Source: Amphibalanus amphitrite (lineage: Eukaryota > Arthropoda > Thecostraca > Balanomorpha > Balanidae). Taken from it: a stretch of DNA of 64,000 nucleotides. This document shows, one piece after another, positions 53,827 through 64,000 of the stretch (its first letter is position 1; every line of letters begins with the position of its first letter). Below the pieces are notes generated by a model, which searched no databases, was not told where the DNA came from, and saw only the letters and a program-made list of their open reading frames with translations. The stretch spans positions 1,089,001 to 1,153,000 of the forward strand of contig NW_024881522.1 in assembly GCF_019059575.1 (NCBI RefSeq). Direction: 5' to 3'. A program made the translations under genes and the position numbers.

Positions 53827-54058
53827 CAGGTCTCGCTGGTTTTAGCGGTAGGTTTTGCACCTAGAAAATTTAGTGTACTTCAGGCTATATCTTCGTCGTC
53901 TTAAGCTTTTTCAGTGTTGAAGATGCGATCGACTTGTTGGGTAACAAGCCGGCCATGATCGTGTAAAATGGCTTCAATTCATCGTAGATCGGTTAGTTTC
54001 TGAGATATAACCGGAAATGTAAAAGTGCAAAACCTACCGCTTAATCTCGCGAGACCTG
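53827..54058. mobile_element. TA-flanked MITE (232 bp)
   Basis: TA at 53825-53826 and 54059-54060. The ends CAGGTCTCGC...TAGCGGTAGGTTTTGCAC are inverted over about 33 bp with few mismatches. Confidence 0.8.
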
Positions 54059-54060
54059 TA

Positions 54061-55003
54061 GGGGAAGGTGGGGTAAGACGGCCCAGCGGGGCAAGGCGGA
54101 CCACCAGCCCTCCCGGCTGAACCGCTGCTGGTATCTACTGCTTTATGCACTCACTATGTTTGTTTTCTTTCGTAACAATGGCCACCTTGAGCTCATGCTG
54201 CTAGGATGCATAGCTTTTGAGTTATTGAGAAAAATGTTGTTTTTCGTCAAACCGATCTAATATAAGAGGTCTACGGGTGATTCAATTACGACGCCTTTCT
54301 TGGATGATTAGTTTCTATTTTGCACTTAACTGTGAAGAACAAAGTTATAAACTTAGTTATAGTCACACTTTAGGAAAGGCAAGGTTTTGCAATGTTGGGC
54401 TATTTGACATATACGTCATGATAATGACAGAATTTAGATTTAGGGCAAGACGGACCACTGTGGTCCATCTTACCCTGTAGTGGTCCATTGCACCCTGCAT
54501 ATGGAAAGTTCTTTTCCAAAATATTGACACAAGCTTAAGTAAGCTAATTTTTCAGGAAGGAGTCTTTGTTGTATGTGAGCCATGCATGCAAGTGCTCAGT
54601 AGCATGCAGTCATGCCAAACGACAATCAACACACATGTTCCCAGCTTTCAGCTGCACTTCCATCACACATGAGTAAAGAATAAAGGCTCATTTTGTTATT
54701 TTACCATTCTGGTTACTTTTTCTTACAAGAGTACAGAGCAGAAGTGTAACACACATGAACGGATAGCAGGCACTGCTGGGTGGTCCGTCTTACGCCACGT
54801 TTTTTCTTGTCTGAGTTTTTGACATTTCCCTCTTTAAGAGCATCCACCACCTAGATGTCTTTAATTTGAAATTTAGTCTTTACACATATCAACAGAGGAA
54901 GGATTGAGCATTCCGAAGACTATAAATAATATGAATTACGAGAGCAGTGTAGCAAGATATGCGGCCTCAAACCTTAGCTGGTCCGTCTTACCCCACCTTC
55001 CCC
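54061..55003. mobile_element. TA-flanked element, GGGGAAGGTGGGGTAAGACG tips (943 bp)
   Basis: TA at 54059-54060 and 55004-55005. Perfect inverted tips. Inside are several copies of the word GGTCCGTCTTAC or GGGCAAGACGGACCA in both orientations. Its left TA is the right TA of the MITE at 53827-54058. No transposase. Confidence 0.85.
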
Positions 55004-55005
55004 TA

Positions 55006-55815
55006 CCTATCATAAGACAAAACTGATAATCGTCGCCGCTTCATACGGATATCAACCCAATAAGATATCCAACACGGCCAATATCGCCCCCGGCGGCAGG
55101 CCGACACACACAATGGCTGGCTGGCTGGCTGGCTGGCTGATTAAACACCAGCAGGAAGTGGGCGAGGATATGGTACCTTATAAAAGAGTAACATACCACA
55201 CCATTGCCTGCACGTACTCTTGAAAGTCATTGACAAGTCGTGACTTTTCTCATATACCCATTTATCCAGCAATAAAGTATCCACTAATACCAAAGTTTAA
55301 CTAGACTGGCCTCTTCAGCACTGGCTAAACTAGACCCTATCCTAACTCAACAAAAAAGATAAAGTGGACAATCACACGACACCCACATGTAAGAAACCCG
55401 CCTGTCACGCGGCCTTGGACGCGCCGCTGTCACCGATGCCGGCTGGCTATTTCGCCCAGCTGCTGCGCTTGTCATTGGCGAAGCGTGTCATTGTCGCAGC
55501 TATGATCCAGTAACAGGTGCGCGAAATGTGACGGGAGCTGCGGTGGATAGGGCCACGCCTTATGGTCACGCCCTGAGCGGGTGGGTGGGAAATACCGGCT
55601 ATGGAGTTACCTGTCCCTTACTAGAGGCTTCGCCACGAAACGGTCATATTTTTTACGAGAGGAGGGTATATTTTACTTAGCTTTGGTTGATCGTTTACCA
55701 TGAAGGAATGTGTTATTTTAAATATGCAAAAAGTTTTGTTGAAACCTTTGAAAAGTTATTTCTGCTACAATACTTTTTTATAAAAAGAAAAACAAACTCA
55801 TCGTCGGCATGATAT
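55006..55815. other. Intergenic
   Basis: Contains (CTGG)n near 55118-55140. Otherwise no feature. Confidence 0.45.
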
Positions 55816-55819
55816 TTGA

Positions 55820-55825
55820 TTTATT
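55820..55825 (-). terminator. Poly(A) signal of the Pro/Gln/Arg-rich secreted protein gene
   Basis: AATAAA on the minus strand, about 350 bases after the stop codon at 56175-56177. Confidence 0.55.
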
Positions 55826-56174
55826 CAAGGTCAGATCAGTCGTCCATTCAATATCTTGGGTCCTGTCGAACTCAGATGGACGTCTGAAGATGTTAATGCC
55901 TCCATTTTGACAATATTCTGCCGCCATAGAAGGCGACAAACAATGACGCACGTCGAACTCTGCCGCAGCGTGCAGCCATCAGCCACACACTCAGGAACAC
56001 GCAGCAACGTCCCCAACAGTCAACAACGGTTCATCCTCAGTGCATCTGCTGGTGGGACAGCAGGTTCACCCTCTGAACCACCCAACACGCTAATCCTGTC
56101 AGGTCGCCTTTCTCCGCTCTGACCGTGCCGTCCTCCGCTCTTGCCTTACATCCTTCCAACGTCTGTGGTCCCAT

Positions 56175-57341
56175 CTAGCGCCCGTTGGTGGTCCGGTCGG
56201 TCCACGGATCGTTGATGTGCGGCTCCTGGCAGCAGACGCCCACCGAGCGGCTCTTGTTCATGTAGCACCGCGTGAACGCCACTGTGGGCTGGTCGAGCTG
56301 CGGTATCGGGCCCTGTGACGGGTCCATGATGAACCCGGTGTACGGATCGCACGTGTTGGTGTCCACACAGAACAGCGACGCGCCGCAGGCTTTCACGACG
56401 GGACTCTGCGCGCCGTTGGAGCTGGAGAATCCCCCGGAGCCGGAGCCGGAGAAGCCTCCGGAGCCGGAGCCGGCGTACTGGTTCTGGGCTGGAGCGGATC
56501 CGACGCCTCCGAACTGGTTCGGAGTGAACCGAGAGGGCTGCGGCTGACTGGCCGAGGCGAACGAGTGGGAACCAGAGTTAGGGGTGGAGTAGGAGCCGGA
56601 GTTGGGAGAGGAAAAGGAGCCAGAGCTGACAGAGCTGATGGACGTCTGTTGCCGAGAGGGAGACGATGCTGAAGCGAAGGCAACCTGGGTCTGAGGGCGC
56701 GGCTGGGGGCGTGACTGATGCTGAGGGCGCGGCTGAGGGCGCGATTGGTGCTGCGGACGCGGCTGGGGGCGCGACTGATGCTGAGGGTACGTCTGAGCCT
56801 GCACCTGAGGGCGCTGCTGCGGCCTCTGCTGCGGCCTCGGCTGTGGTCTCGGCTGCGGTCGCGGCTGTGGCTGGGAGCCAGCTCCCGGCGGTACGTACTG
56901 ACCGGAGACTGCCGCTGTAGCTTCACGTCCACCATTGGATCCTCCGGCCACGGCAGAGCTCACCCGGCGCACTCCAGTGACGCGCGGCACGCCGCCGGCG
57001 GAGCTGGAGACGGAGACGATGGCGCGTGCCGGGCTCGAGGCCCCGCCGGAGACTCCGAGCTGAGGACGCCGGACCGGAGCGCGGTGACTCGGCGACCCTC
57101 CCGATTGCGACGGGTAGGAGGCCGGGTCGTCGAAGGGGTTGGCGCCCGGCTTGTCCCACCAGAAGTCGTCCGGGTTGAGGCTGTTGCTGTTGGTCTGTCT
57201 CTGCTGGTTGTTTGCTGGCCAGGGGTCGTTGGCTGGCACAGCTGCCGGACGCTGCTGGCTCGCTGCGGGCCACGGATCTCCCTTCCAGGGCGATGCTGCG
57301 GCACAGGCCAGCACCGCGGCCGCCAGAGGTAGCGTCAACAT
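56175..57341 (-). CDS. Secreted Pro/Gln/Arg-rich protein with a C-terminal six-cysteine domain
   Basis: Single-exon frame of 388 residues from ATG 57341-57339 (context GCCGCCATG); the same frame extends upstream only through non-ATG codons. Residues 1 to about 17 (MLTLPLAAAVLACAAA) are a signal peptide. Next is a W/P-rich part with two DPWPA words and DDFWWDKPGANPF, then a long low-complexity part of repeated QPRPQ/HQSRPQPRP units, then Ser/Gly-rich repeats (GSGSGGFS). The last 70 residues hold six Cys: KAC, LFC, NTCDPYTGF, FTRC and VCC followed by QEPHINDPW. This resembles the disulfide-rich N-terminal module of clip-type serine protease homologues (VCC..P..xDPW), but no protease domain follows. 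Likely an extracellular matrix or cuticle protein. Shares the CDPYTGF domain with the protein at 62866. Confidence 0.8.
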   Translation of the reverse strand: MLTLPLAAAVLACAAASPWKGDPWPAASQQRPAAVPANDPWPANNQQRQTNSNSLNPDDFWWDKPGANPFDDPASYPSQSGGSPSHRAPVRRPQLGVSGGASSPARAIVSVSSSAGGVPRVTGVRRVSSAVAGGSNGGREATAAVSGQYVPPGAGSQPQPRPQPRPQPRPQQRPQQRPQVQAQTYPQHQSRPQPRPQHQSRPQPRPQHQSRPQPRPQTQVAFASASSPSRQQTSISSVSSGSFSSPNSGSYSTPNSGSHSFASASQPQPSRFTPNQFGGVGSAPAQNQYAGSGSGGFSGSGSGGFSSSNGAQSPVVKACGASLFCVDTNTCDPYTGFIMDPSQGPIPQLDQPTVAFTRCYMNKSRSVGVCCQEPHINDPWTDRTTNGR

Positions 57342-57413
57342 GGCGGCTTGTGAAGCTCCTGCACGGCCCACCGAACAGCGTCGAGTGGTGCTCGAGGGCT
57401 GCGTCTTGGGCCA

Positions 57414-57419
57414 CTTATA
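57414..57419 (-). promoter_or_regulatory. TATA box of the Pro/Gln/Arg-rich secreted protein gene
   Basis: TATAAG (within CACTATAAGTGG) on the minus strand, with ATTGG about 8 bases upstream. It predicts a start near 57387 and a short 5' UTR of about 45 bases without intron. Confidence 0.6.
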
Positions 57420-57424
57420 GTGCG

Positions 57425-58164
57425 ACCAATGAGCGCTGCGGAAACCCCGGAGCCCGCGGCATCGGCGTCTTCAGCGGCGGCTCGAACTCGACGATTGGCC
57501 ACCGTGATGCGCAGAAAAATGATCACCGAAACGAGAAGAACGGCGTCGTCTCCACCATCTGTCGCGTTATTAATTACCGACCATTACCGGCGGGGACACT
57601 GCAGGGCGGGACGCCGAAAATCGACGACAATGGTCACCATGACGCCGCCGAAGATCGTCCGCCTGGGCGCGCCCTTGGCGGGGGTGGTGGGAGGTGGCAC
57701 GAACAGGATGTGATAATTCGCGTCCCGAGATGATGGTGGGAGTGTGCCTCGTCATCGGCCCCCCCGCGGCCGCCGCAGACAAACAGCCCGGTTAATTGGC
57801 GCGGCTGTCTGACCTCTGACCCGCTCTGACATCACCCGCAACAAATAGCAGGCGAGCGGTGCAGTAACGCTGACCCACGGCGCCCGGGAACCCTGCAAGG
57901 AAGCTTTCAGCAAGCCAACAACTGGGCGAGGCGTGGGCGGCGTGGCAATGTAGGCGGTGCTTCGTCGTTACTACCCGGCGGCTCTTTTGTGATGCATTCC
58001 AGAACCCTCCGGAAGACATTACCGGTGATTGCACAGACGTGTTTTTGACCTTGTGGAGACAGCAGGGGCAGACTGAATCAACTGGCCATAAAAAAATCAG
58101 CTGGGACACCTTCATCCTCATGCTTATGACGCCAACTTATATTTACGGCTTGACTACTCAAGTA
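57425..58164. other. Upstream region of the secreted protein gene
   Basis: CpG-rich to about 57780; no other gene supported. Confidence 0.4.
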
Positions 58165-59340
58165 GGGGAGAGTGGGGTAAGATGCCCAGGGTGGGAAAGA
58201 TGCCCCACCCCCTCTAGCGGGGAAACAAAGAATCGAACCTGGAAATTAATGTTCTTAGCGTAAAGCGGAAGCCTGCCTTGTTAACTGCACAAAAATTTGC
58301 GAAGCTCAGTTGGGCACCGGCTGGCTGGTGATTGCATGTTTTTTATTTGCTGCTTTCAAAAAATATTTTGGCGTCAAAACATTGTAAATATCAAAGAAGG
58401 TAGATAATTTTTGCGTCCCTTGCTATAGTCGTGATACATTAACATGCGTGTACTGTGTCCCAAACAGTTTGTTTCAGGGTGTAGTTTTATGGCTAACAAA
58501 TTGTGCTGATTTAATGTTACTTCGGTACCTTGGGGTAAGATGCTCCCTGTCCTGATGGGGAAAGACGCCCCCCTAAATCCGTAGGCTATCCTTCAAGCAG
58601 CCCGTCAAATCATTTATTACATACTTGTGATGAGAGACAAAAGCCGATCTGGGACTATTGAGAGTCCGGTACGGTCGGGTGCTCCCCATGCCGGTCTCTC
58701 GGCCCACACAGCAACTTTTTGGGCGGCATCTGACTCTAAGAGCCCTCACGACGGCCTCTGTTGGCCCCATTATTGGTTCCAGGGCCCCTCACGACATCCT
58801 TTGAGGGCTCCCACGTTGGCTCCACGGGCCGCGCTGGCATCTGAGGTCCCCACGATGGGCTCGAGGGCCCTCAAGCATCATGAAGACCTATAAGGGCCCC
58901 ACAGTGGTCTCCGAACGCCACCACGGAGGCTTGTTTGGCCACGCTGGACTATGATGGCCCTAACGATGACCTCTGAAGCCCCTTACGACTACTTTTGAGG
59001 GCCCTTACGATGACGTTTGGTGTCTACTGCAGGCTTGAAGGGACTACTGATTCGTTCAGGCGATTCACGTGCCTATTTTTGTCACTTATAGTGCAGGGGG
59101 CATCTTACCCAACGCCAGGGGGCGTCTTTTCCACCCTGTGGGGTAAGATGCCCCCTTTCACTCCTTCAGGAAAATGCTTAATAGCAAAAAAAGTTATCAT
59201 GTTTCAGGCACGAAAGTGTGATATATTTGGAGAAAAATGATGTCGACTTCCGTTAAAACTCCAAGTTTTGGCTTTCCGATCGTCATTTTCGAATAATATA
59301 TGACATAGTCAAACCCTGGGCATCTTTCCCCACTCTCCCC
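58165..59340. mobile_element. TA-flanked element, GGGGAGAGTGGGGTAAGATG tips (1176 bp)
   Basis: TA at 58163-58164 and 59341-59342. The tips match over 23 bp with one change. Internal copies of GGGGTAAGATGC and GGCATCTTACCC occur at about 58530-58575 and 59098-59155. The middle (58740-59020) has degenerate repeats of about 30 bp around CTCACGATGACCTCTGAGGG. No transposase. Confidence 0.85.
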
Positions 59341-59396
59341 TACTCATACTCAATGCCCTTTTTGATGATGCGTGCTCTGTTTCCACTACATCCTTA

Positions 59397-59832
59397 AGGC
59401 CGCCCCACACTGGACCTCGCATGCGGGTTGCGGGTTTTTGGGTTTTTGGGTTTCTTCAAAATTAAATAACACAATCTATGCTGAATGACCCACACTACCA
59501 TCAAACAAGCGAGTCTGCATGTTTTTTAGCTTGGGAGCTACCTTGCATCGCATTCCAAAAGTTGGTTTTGAGTCAACTTTCGATTTTCCTTGCTGCGAAG
59601 TGCGAGGTCTGCGGGTTCTGCGAGGTCTGCGAGTTTTTCGTTGGAGTCTAATTTTGTTTCATTGTGCTGGTATTTCGACAATATGTTATTTTCTGAAGGT
59701 GTACCGGCTCCACTGCATTCATGGAGTGACCATAAGGGAACGATGTAATCACTCTATGAATTAGTATTTTGCCCGCAAACTCAAAACCCGCAAACTCGCA
59801 ACCCGCATGCGAGTTCCGGTGTGGGGCGGCCT
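59397..59832. mobile_element. TTA-flanked MITE, PIF/Harbinger-like (436 bp)
   Basis: TTA at 59394-59396 and 59833-59835. Ends AGGCCGCCCCACACTGGACC and its inverted match agree over about 45 bp. A 3 bp TWA duplication is typical of PIF/Harbinger. Confidence 0.85.
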
Positions 59833-59835
59833 TTA

Positions 59836-62800
59836 GAGTACTGTCGTTGACTCGTTACTCTCCAGTGATGGACGTGGCCTCGCAGTCGTAAATTTCACCT
59901 CTGACCGGTGTCGATTCGGATCTCCCGCTAATGCCATACCCATTTCATTGTGCGGGAGTGCGGGAGTCGGCGTTTTTGAGCTCGAAGTTTGATCATTAGA
60001 TTGGAAAAGTTTGTGTTTCGATAATAGATTTAGTTGAGAAGCACTGAACTGAAACTTTTTACGACAAAAGTTTATGCTGTTTGCATAGTTTTGAATAAAC
60101 TCGATAAACCAGAGATAACGGAGAAGTGCGCCGCATTTTTTTCATACGCTTCGATGAAAACTCTTCGAAAGAAAAGAATAGCAAATGATTCTCATTTCTC
60201 ATTCAACATGTGGTTTCGGCTCAGAAGTTTTTGCAGCTTGCTTTGATAGCTTATGGAGCACCGTTGTGAACTGGTGACGAAAGTTTAAAAGTAGTTAACT
60301 ATGCATTATGCAATATGCAATGTGCACGGCAGCTTGCTTACAATTACCAATTTCAAGGTGAAAGATCACGGACACAATTCAGTGAATCGTGAGCTGGTGC
60401 TTGCTCCCCGACACTGACAAACGACCAGCCTACATGCATGATAAATGAGCCGCCCAGCCCCATGGGGTGGATATGTTGTGCCGCAGACTTCGGCGCTATG
60501 CGGTACAGTCTACCAACAGGCGCACGGCTAGCGCCAGTGCGGCGTCGCAGTTCCTGACGTCCCGATGGGCGCTGCCAAAGTTATTCAACGGGGTCCTCGG
60601 CTCAATCTCGGGCCGGTGTGCGATATTTTCACTGCAATGCACGACATGATGATGACGAAAGCAGCTGCATATATTTGAACATGGAAAATAAATGAGTGAT
60701 TAGGTCGCATCAATTCTCAAATTGTGTATGAGGAAAATACAAATAAGATTATTTTTGAAATGATATAGAGATTCTAGTCACCTCAGTAGCTCAGCGATAA
60801 GAGCATGAGCCGATGGAGCGGTGGCGCGACTACCGCCCTGATATTGAGCATTGCGCGTCTTCTGTGCTTGCTATGCTGCTGACTTCATTGCATGCAACCA
60901 GCGGTCGGTGGCAGGAATTCTCGAATGAAATGGGCAATGGTCGATTGGTGCAGGCCGTTTTCGGCTATGTGAGCCTGTTCAACTTTTGAACTCTGGCACC
61001 CACCCATCATTCTCTAATCGAGCGGTAGAACTTAGAAGTAAGGACGCGCAATTGCGCAGGATGGAACTACTCTAGGCGTGGGACTGAAGAAATAGGAACA
61101 CTCATCAAAACATCCGGTTTCAGTTAAAAAAAAAAAAAATGCACAGGGGTCGCTCAGTTTTGCGCTGTCGGTTACATCACTTATTCTCGATACCGGTTCT
61201 CGAGCGCGCTTACCATCCACCCACCGTCATCCGCGCCCCATCCCCATCCGCCACCCCCCCCCCCTGACAGACTCGCACGACTATTGTGTCGTTGGACAGG
61301 GCGGGTGTCTGACCTTGAGGCTCGCTGTATCCGGCTCCCGACCGAGAGAATCGGCTGGTGACGGAGGATGAGGGGGGGGGGGGGGAGCTGAGACGGTCTC
61401 AGCACGGGCCAGGGAGATCTTCGGAACAAATTGGTGCACATTGCACAATCAGGGATAGTGTAATTTATTTGTTTGGCTTTTTAACTCGTATTTTTTAGAC
61501 GTAGGTTTCACATTCACCCGTTTCAAGTCAATGTGTCTATTGTCATGAAAAATATCGAATACATTGAATCATGGACTAACTGCTGAAAAGAGGACACTGC
61601 TGATAGATGGCTTTTTGGAGCTTCTTATCTAAAACGCAGGGGGTGGGTTGGGGATGGGGATTTAAATCGAAGCATCAGAACAATTACGGCATCTGTGTGA
61701 GGTGGACAAGTTTTGTCCGTCATTTGCTGTTGTCATCCTGATGCCTAATCGGTAATAATTATTTCGTTTCACCGAACCTGTTTGGCACTGTTGCCCTTGA
61801 AGCTGCCTATTTGAGGTAGCCCATCGGAGCAACAATAACAATAGGTGTTTTTCTTCTCAAAACCAGTTACTTAGTGCAGCTGCAAAGTGTCATTCACTTT
61901 TTCAGCATTTCCATCTGCACTCCTTGAGTAGACATTGGCAGAATGACTGAATTGAAGTATTCCAACTAGGTCTCGGAAATATAGGTACTGGTGGGGGCAC
62001 AATGACGCTGATTTTGTTTTTACTCATAGTGCCGGCTTCGGTTTGTTGTCACTGATGCTATTTCTTTGTGATTTATCTACCGAGGACTGCTCAAGTGTTC
62101 ACTGAGAGTCCTTCCAGCGTCACCCCGGGTGATCCGCCGGTGTAGTGGTCTGCATCCTAATCATATTAGCTCGGCCTTTGATATTATACTCGTATTCGAA
62201 GTTTACTTTTGGTGCATGGCATCGAGGAAAGCCTTATCTTTGTTTTGCAACCTCTAATGCATGCATAATTCACTAAGCATTATGAAATTTGGCAAGCATT
62301 GCTAGATTAAAAAAGGCAGTTATTGCACGAATTTGGAATACGTTTTCTATGTTATTTTCGAGCAATTCTGTGAAAAAGTTGTCCGGTATTTGGTAACCGT
62401 GGTCAATATTTTACCATCACCTCAAAGTATCGTCGCAATTCCGTCGCATTCTGCGCAGTGCCTCGGGGATCGAGATGGTTCACATTCGTAATCGAACTTG
62501 AATTAACAGCGCGACTCTCCAAGTCCCAACACCTCTCAAAGAAACTGAACGGAGCTGTATGCCGGAATGCGGGGTTTTCAGGCAGCTGTCATTGCACTTG
62601 TATCCTTCCAACGATCATTGCGTGTTGGTGACTCAGCCTGCAGTTACCTGTGATAGCGGGTCCGAGGCTGCTTGCTACCTGTCAGAGGCCAGGGCGGGCG
62701 GCACGGGAAAGGCCTTGGGCGGCGCTCTTCTCAGGAAGACTGGACGGCCGCTGGCGTCGCTCCGCTGTGGGGCCGGGCCGGCGGGGGAGGAGCGTCGGGC

Positions 62801-62865
62801 ACCACTAGAGCCGGCGCCGGCGCCGCGGCGTCAGTCGCCAGTCGCCAGTCGCCTCTGCTGCCGAG
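59836..62865. other. Intergenic region before the His-rich gene
   Basis: No gene supported. Poly-C and poly-G runs at 61251-61264 and 61372-61385. 62700-62865 is GC-rich and should contain the promoter and 5' UTR of the His-rich gene, with three CAGTCGC words at 62832-62850. Confidence 0.4.
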
Positions 62866-64000
62866 ATGCGGTGCGTCGTGTCGGTGTGTCTGCTGCTGCT
62901 GGGCGTGGCCCTGGTGGGCGCCGCCCCCAGCCTGCTGCCCGGAGACCCCAACTACTCGGAGCACGACCACGGCCATCACGGAGAACACGCGCACGGAGAG
63001 CACGCGCACGGAGAGCACGCGCACGGAGAGCACGCGCACGACGGACAGGCGCACCCGGAACATCACGCGCACGACGGACAAGCCCACCCGGAGCATCACG
63101 CGCATGAAGGACAAGCTCACGATGGACAAGCCCATGCCGGTCAAGCTCACTCAGGACAAGCCCACGACGGACAAGCGCACCCTGAGGGACAAGCACACGC
63201 AGGACAGGCTCACCCTGAGGGGCAGGCTCATGCGGGACAGGCTCATCCAGGACATGCCCATGATGGACAAGCTCACCCAGGACAGGCTCACCCTGAGGAG
63301 CAAGCCCACGCTGGACAGGCTCACGCTGAGGGGCAAGCACAGGATGGTTTCCCTGCCTTCCCTGGCCAAGCTTTCCCTGGTCAAGCCTTCCCCGGCCAGG
63401 CTTTCCCAGGTCAGGCGTTTGCTGGTCAGGCGTTCCCCGGCCAAGAGTTCCCTGGTCAGAACCCTGGTCAGGTAGCCGCTGACGTGGCCGCCCCTGCGCC
63501 GGTCGTCCCCGCCCCGGCCGCCTCAGCGCCGGTGGGTTCAGCTCCCGTCGCTCCCGCGCCGGGTTCGTCTCTGTCGCAGGGCATCCCTGACCTCCCTACG
63601 ACCTACGCCACAGGCGCCGCCAGCGCCGACTCCACTCAGGTATCGTCTGGTGGCTCGGCGGCTCCGGTGCAGCAGACGCGGCCCTCCAACCCGTTCCTGT
63701 CGGGCTCCCTCGCCCTGCCGCCGTCCAGCTCGTTCCAGGTGGCCGTGAAGCCGGTGCCGCCGCCGGCGCAGCGTCCCACGCCCGAGCCCATCAAGGAGCT
63801 CAACACGAACCCGCTGGGCGGCCCGGCCGGCCCCAAGGGTCCGGTGCGCGCCAGCTGCCCGGGCCCGGCCAGCGCGCTGCCCTGTGTGCCTGACGAGCAG
63901 TGCGACCCGTACACGGGTTTCCTGAAGTCGGACGGCGTGAAGCTGCCCTACCCCATCACTAAAGACACACCGACTGTGGCCATCGGCCAGTGCAAGCTGG
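62866..64000 (+). CDS. Secreted His-rich repeat protein with the CDPYTGF cysteine domain (3' end beyond window)
   Basis: ATG at 62866-62868 in good context (CCGAGATG), open for 378 codons to the window end. Residues 1-21 (MRCVVSVCLLLLGVALVGAAP) are a signal peptide. From residue about 30 to 150 there are repeats GEHAHGEHAHGEHAH, AHPEHHAHDGQ and GQAH/PEGQAH, with about 35 His in some 125 residues; then FPGQA repeats, a Pro/Ala/Val-rich part, and from about residue 330 the domain SCPGPASALPCVPDEQCD, PYTGF, ..TPTVAIGQC. This domain is shared with the protein at 56175-57341 (CDPYTGF and PTVA at matching positions). His-rich repeats bind divalent metals such as zinc or copper in known proteins; a matrix, cuticle or adhesive role is inference. 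The codon use is GC-rich as in its neighbours. Confidence 0.85.
   Translation, partial: MRCVVSVCLLLLGVALVGAAPSLLPGDPNYSEHDHGHHGEHAHGEHAHGEHAHGEHAHDGQAHPEHHAHDGQAHPEHHAHEGQAHDGQAHAGQAHSGQAHDGQAHPEGQAHAGQAHPEGQAHAGQAHPGHAHDGQAHPGQAHPEEQAHAGQAHAEGQAQDGFPAFPGQAFPGQAFPGQAFPGQAFAGQAFPGQEFPGQNPGQVAADVAAPAPVVPAPAASAPVGSAPVAPAPGSSLSQGIPDLPTTYATGAASADSTQVSSGGSAAPVQQTRPSNPFLSGSLALPPSSSFQVAVKPVPPPAQRPTPEPIKELNTNPLGGPAGPKGPVRASCPGPASALPCVPDEQCDPYTGFLKSDGVKLPYPITKDTPTVAIGQCKL

Noticed and set aside
60781-60860. tRNA-like AGTAGCTCAGCGATAAGAGC
   Set aside because: Resembles a tRNA A box, but no B box or foldable acceptor stem follows; at most an old SINE head.
62125-62190. tRNA-like CCGGTGTAGTGGTCTGC
   Set aside because: A-box-like word only; no B box, no cloverleaf.

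Overview
The window is eukaryotic nuclear DNA from an animal, most likely an arthropod and plausibly a crustacean. Genes are split by introns with GT-AG and occasional GC-AG borders. The recognisable proteins are an Elongator subunit Elp4, a clan 2 cytochrome P450, a glutaredoxin-domain cysteine-rich protein of the GRXCR type close to its arthropod form, the ER membrane complex subunit EMC6, and two secreted low-complexity proteins of arthropod style. The crustacean placement is inference; no rRNA or mitochondrial marker is present.

Layout. 1-4718 (-): the 5' end of an acidic protein gene whose large intron is filled by a nested pile of repeats. About 5830-6130 is promoter-like. 7152-7322 (+): a terminal exon with a PHD finger. 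8011-8557: a 272 bp tandem duplication. 10883-15383 (+): complete ELP4 in eight coding exons. 15935-22253 (-): a clan 2 P450 in nine exons, convergent with ELP4, intact except for one in-frame stop. 25477-40689 (-): the GRXCR-like gene in four coding exons, with elements in its 8.9 kb intron. 43163-45051: a GGTCA-rich element with a second transposon nested in its end. 50351-51462 (+): EMC6 in three exons. 52146-55003: a hAT-type MITE, a 16 bp minisatellite, a CT tract and two TA-flanked elements. 56175-57341 (-) and 62866-64000 (+, runs off the window): two divergently transcribed genes for secreted proteins that share a cysteine domain but have different low-complexity stretches, one Pro/Gln/Arg-rich and one His-rich.

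Repeats dominate the rest. Several related families of non-autonomous elements share four traits: arrays of the hexamer AGGTCA, a GC-rich hairpin just inside the end, a TTTTTCGCGAA motif next to it, and a common internal motif around ATAAGTCAATGGG. The hairpin sequence differs between families while its pairing is kept. With TSDs read directly I can also define two copies of a 1.9 kb element (4 bp TSD), TTAA-flanked, TA-flanked and TTA-flanked elements, and a hAT-like MITE (8 bp TSD). None carries a transposase that I can see. I saw no LTR element or other virus-derived element.

The host genes do not form one pathway. The linked items of most biological interest are the paralogous secreted pair at the right end and the hairpin-ended element superfamily.
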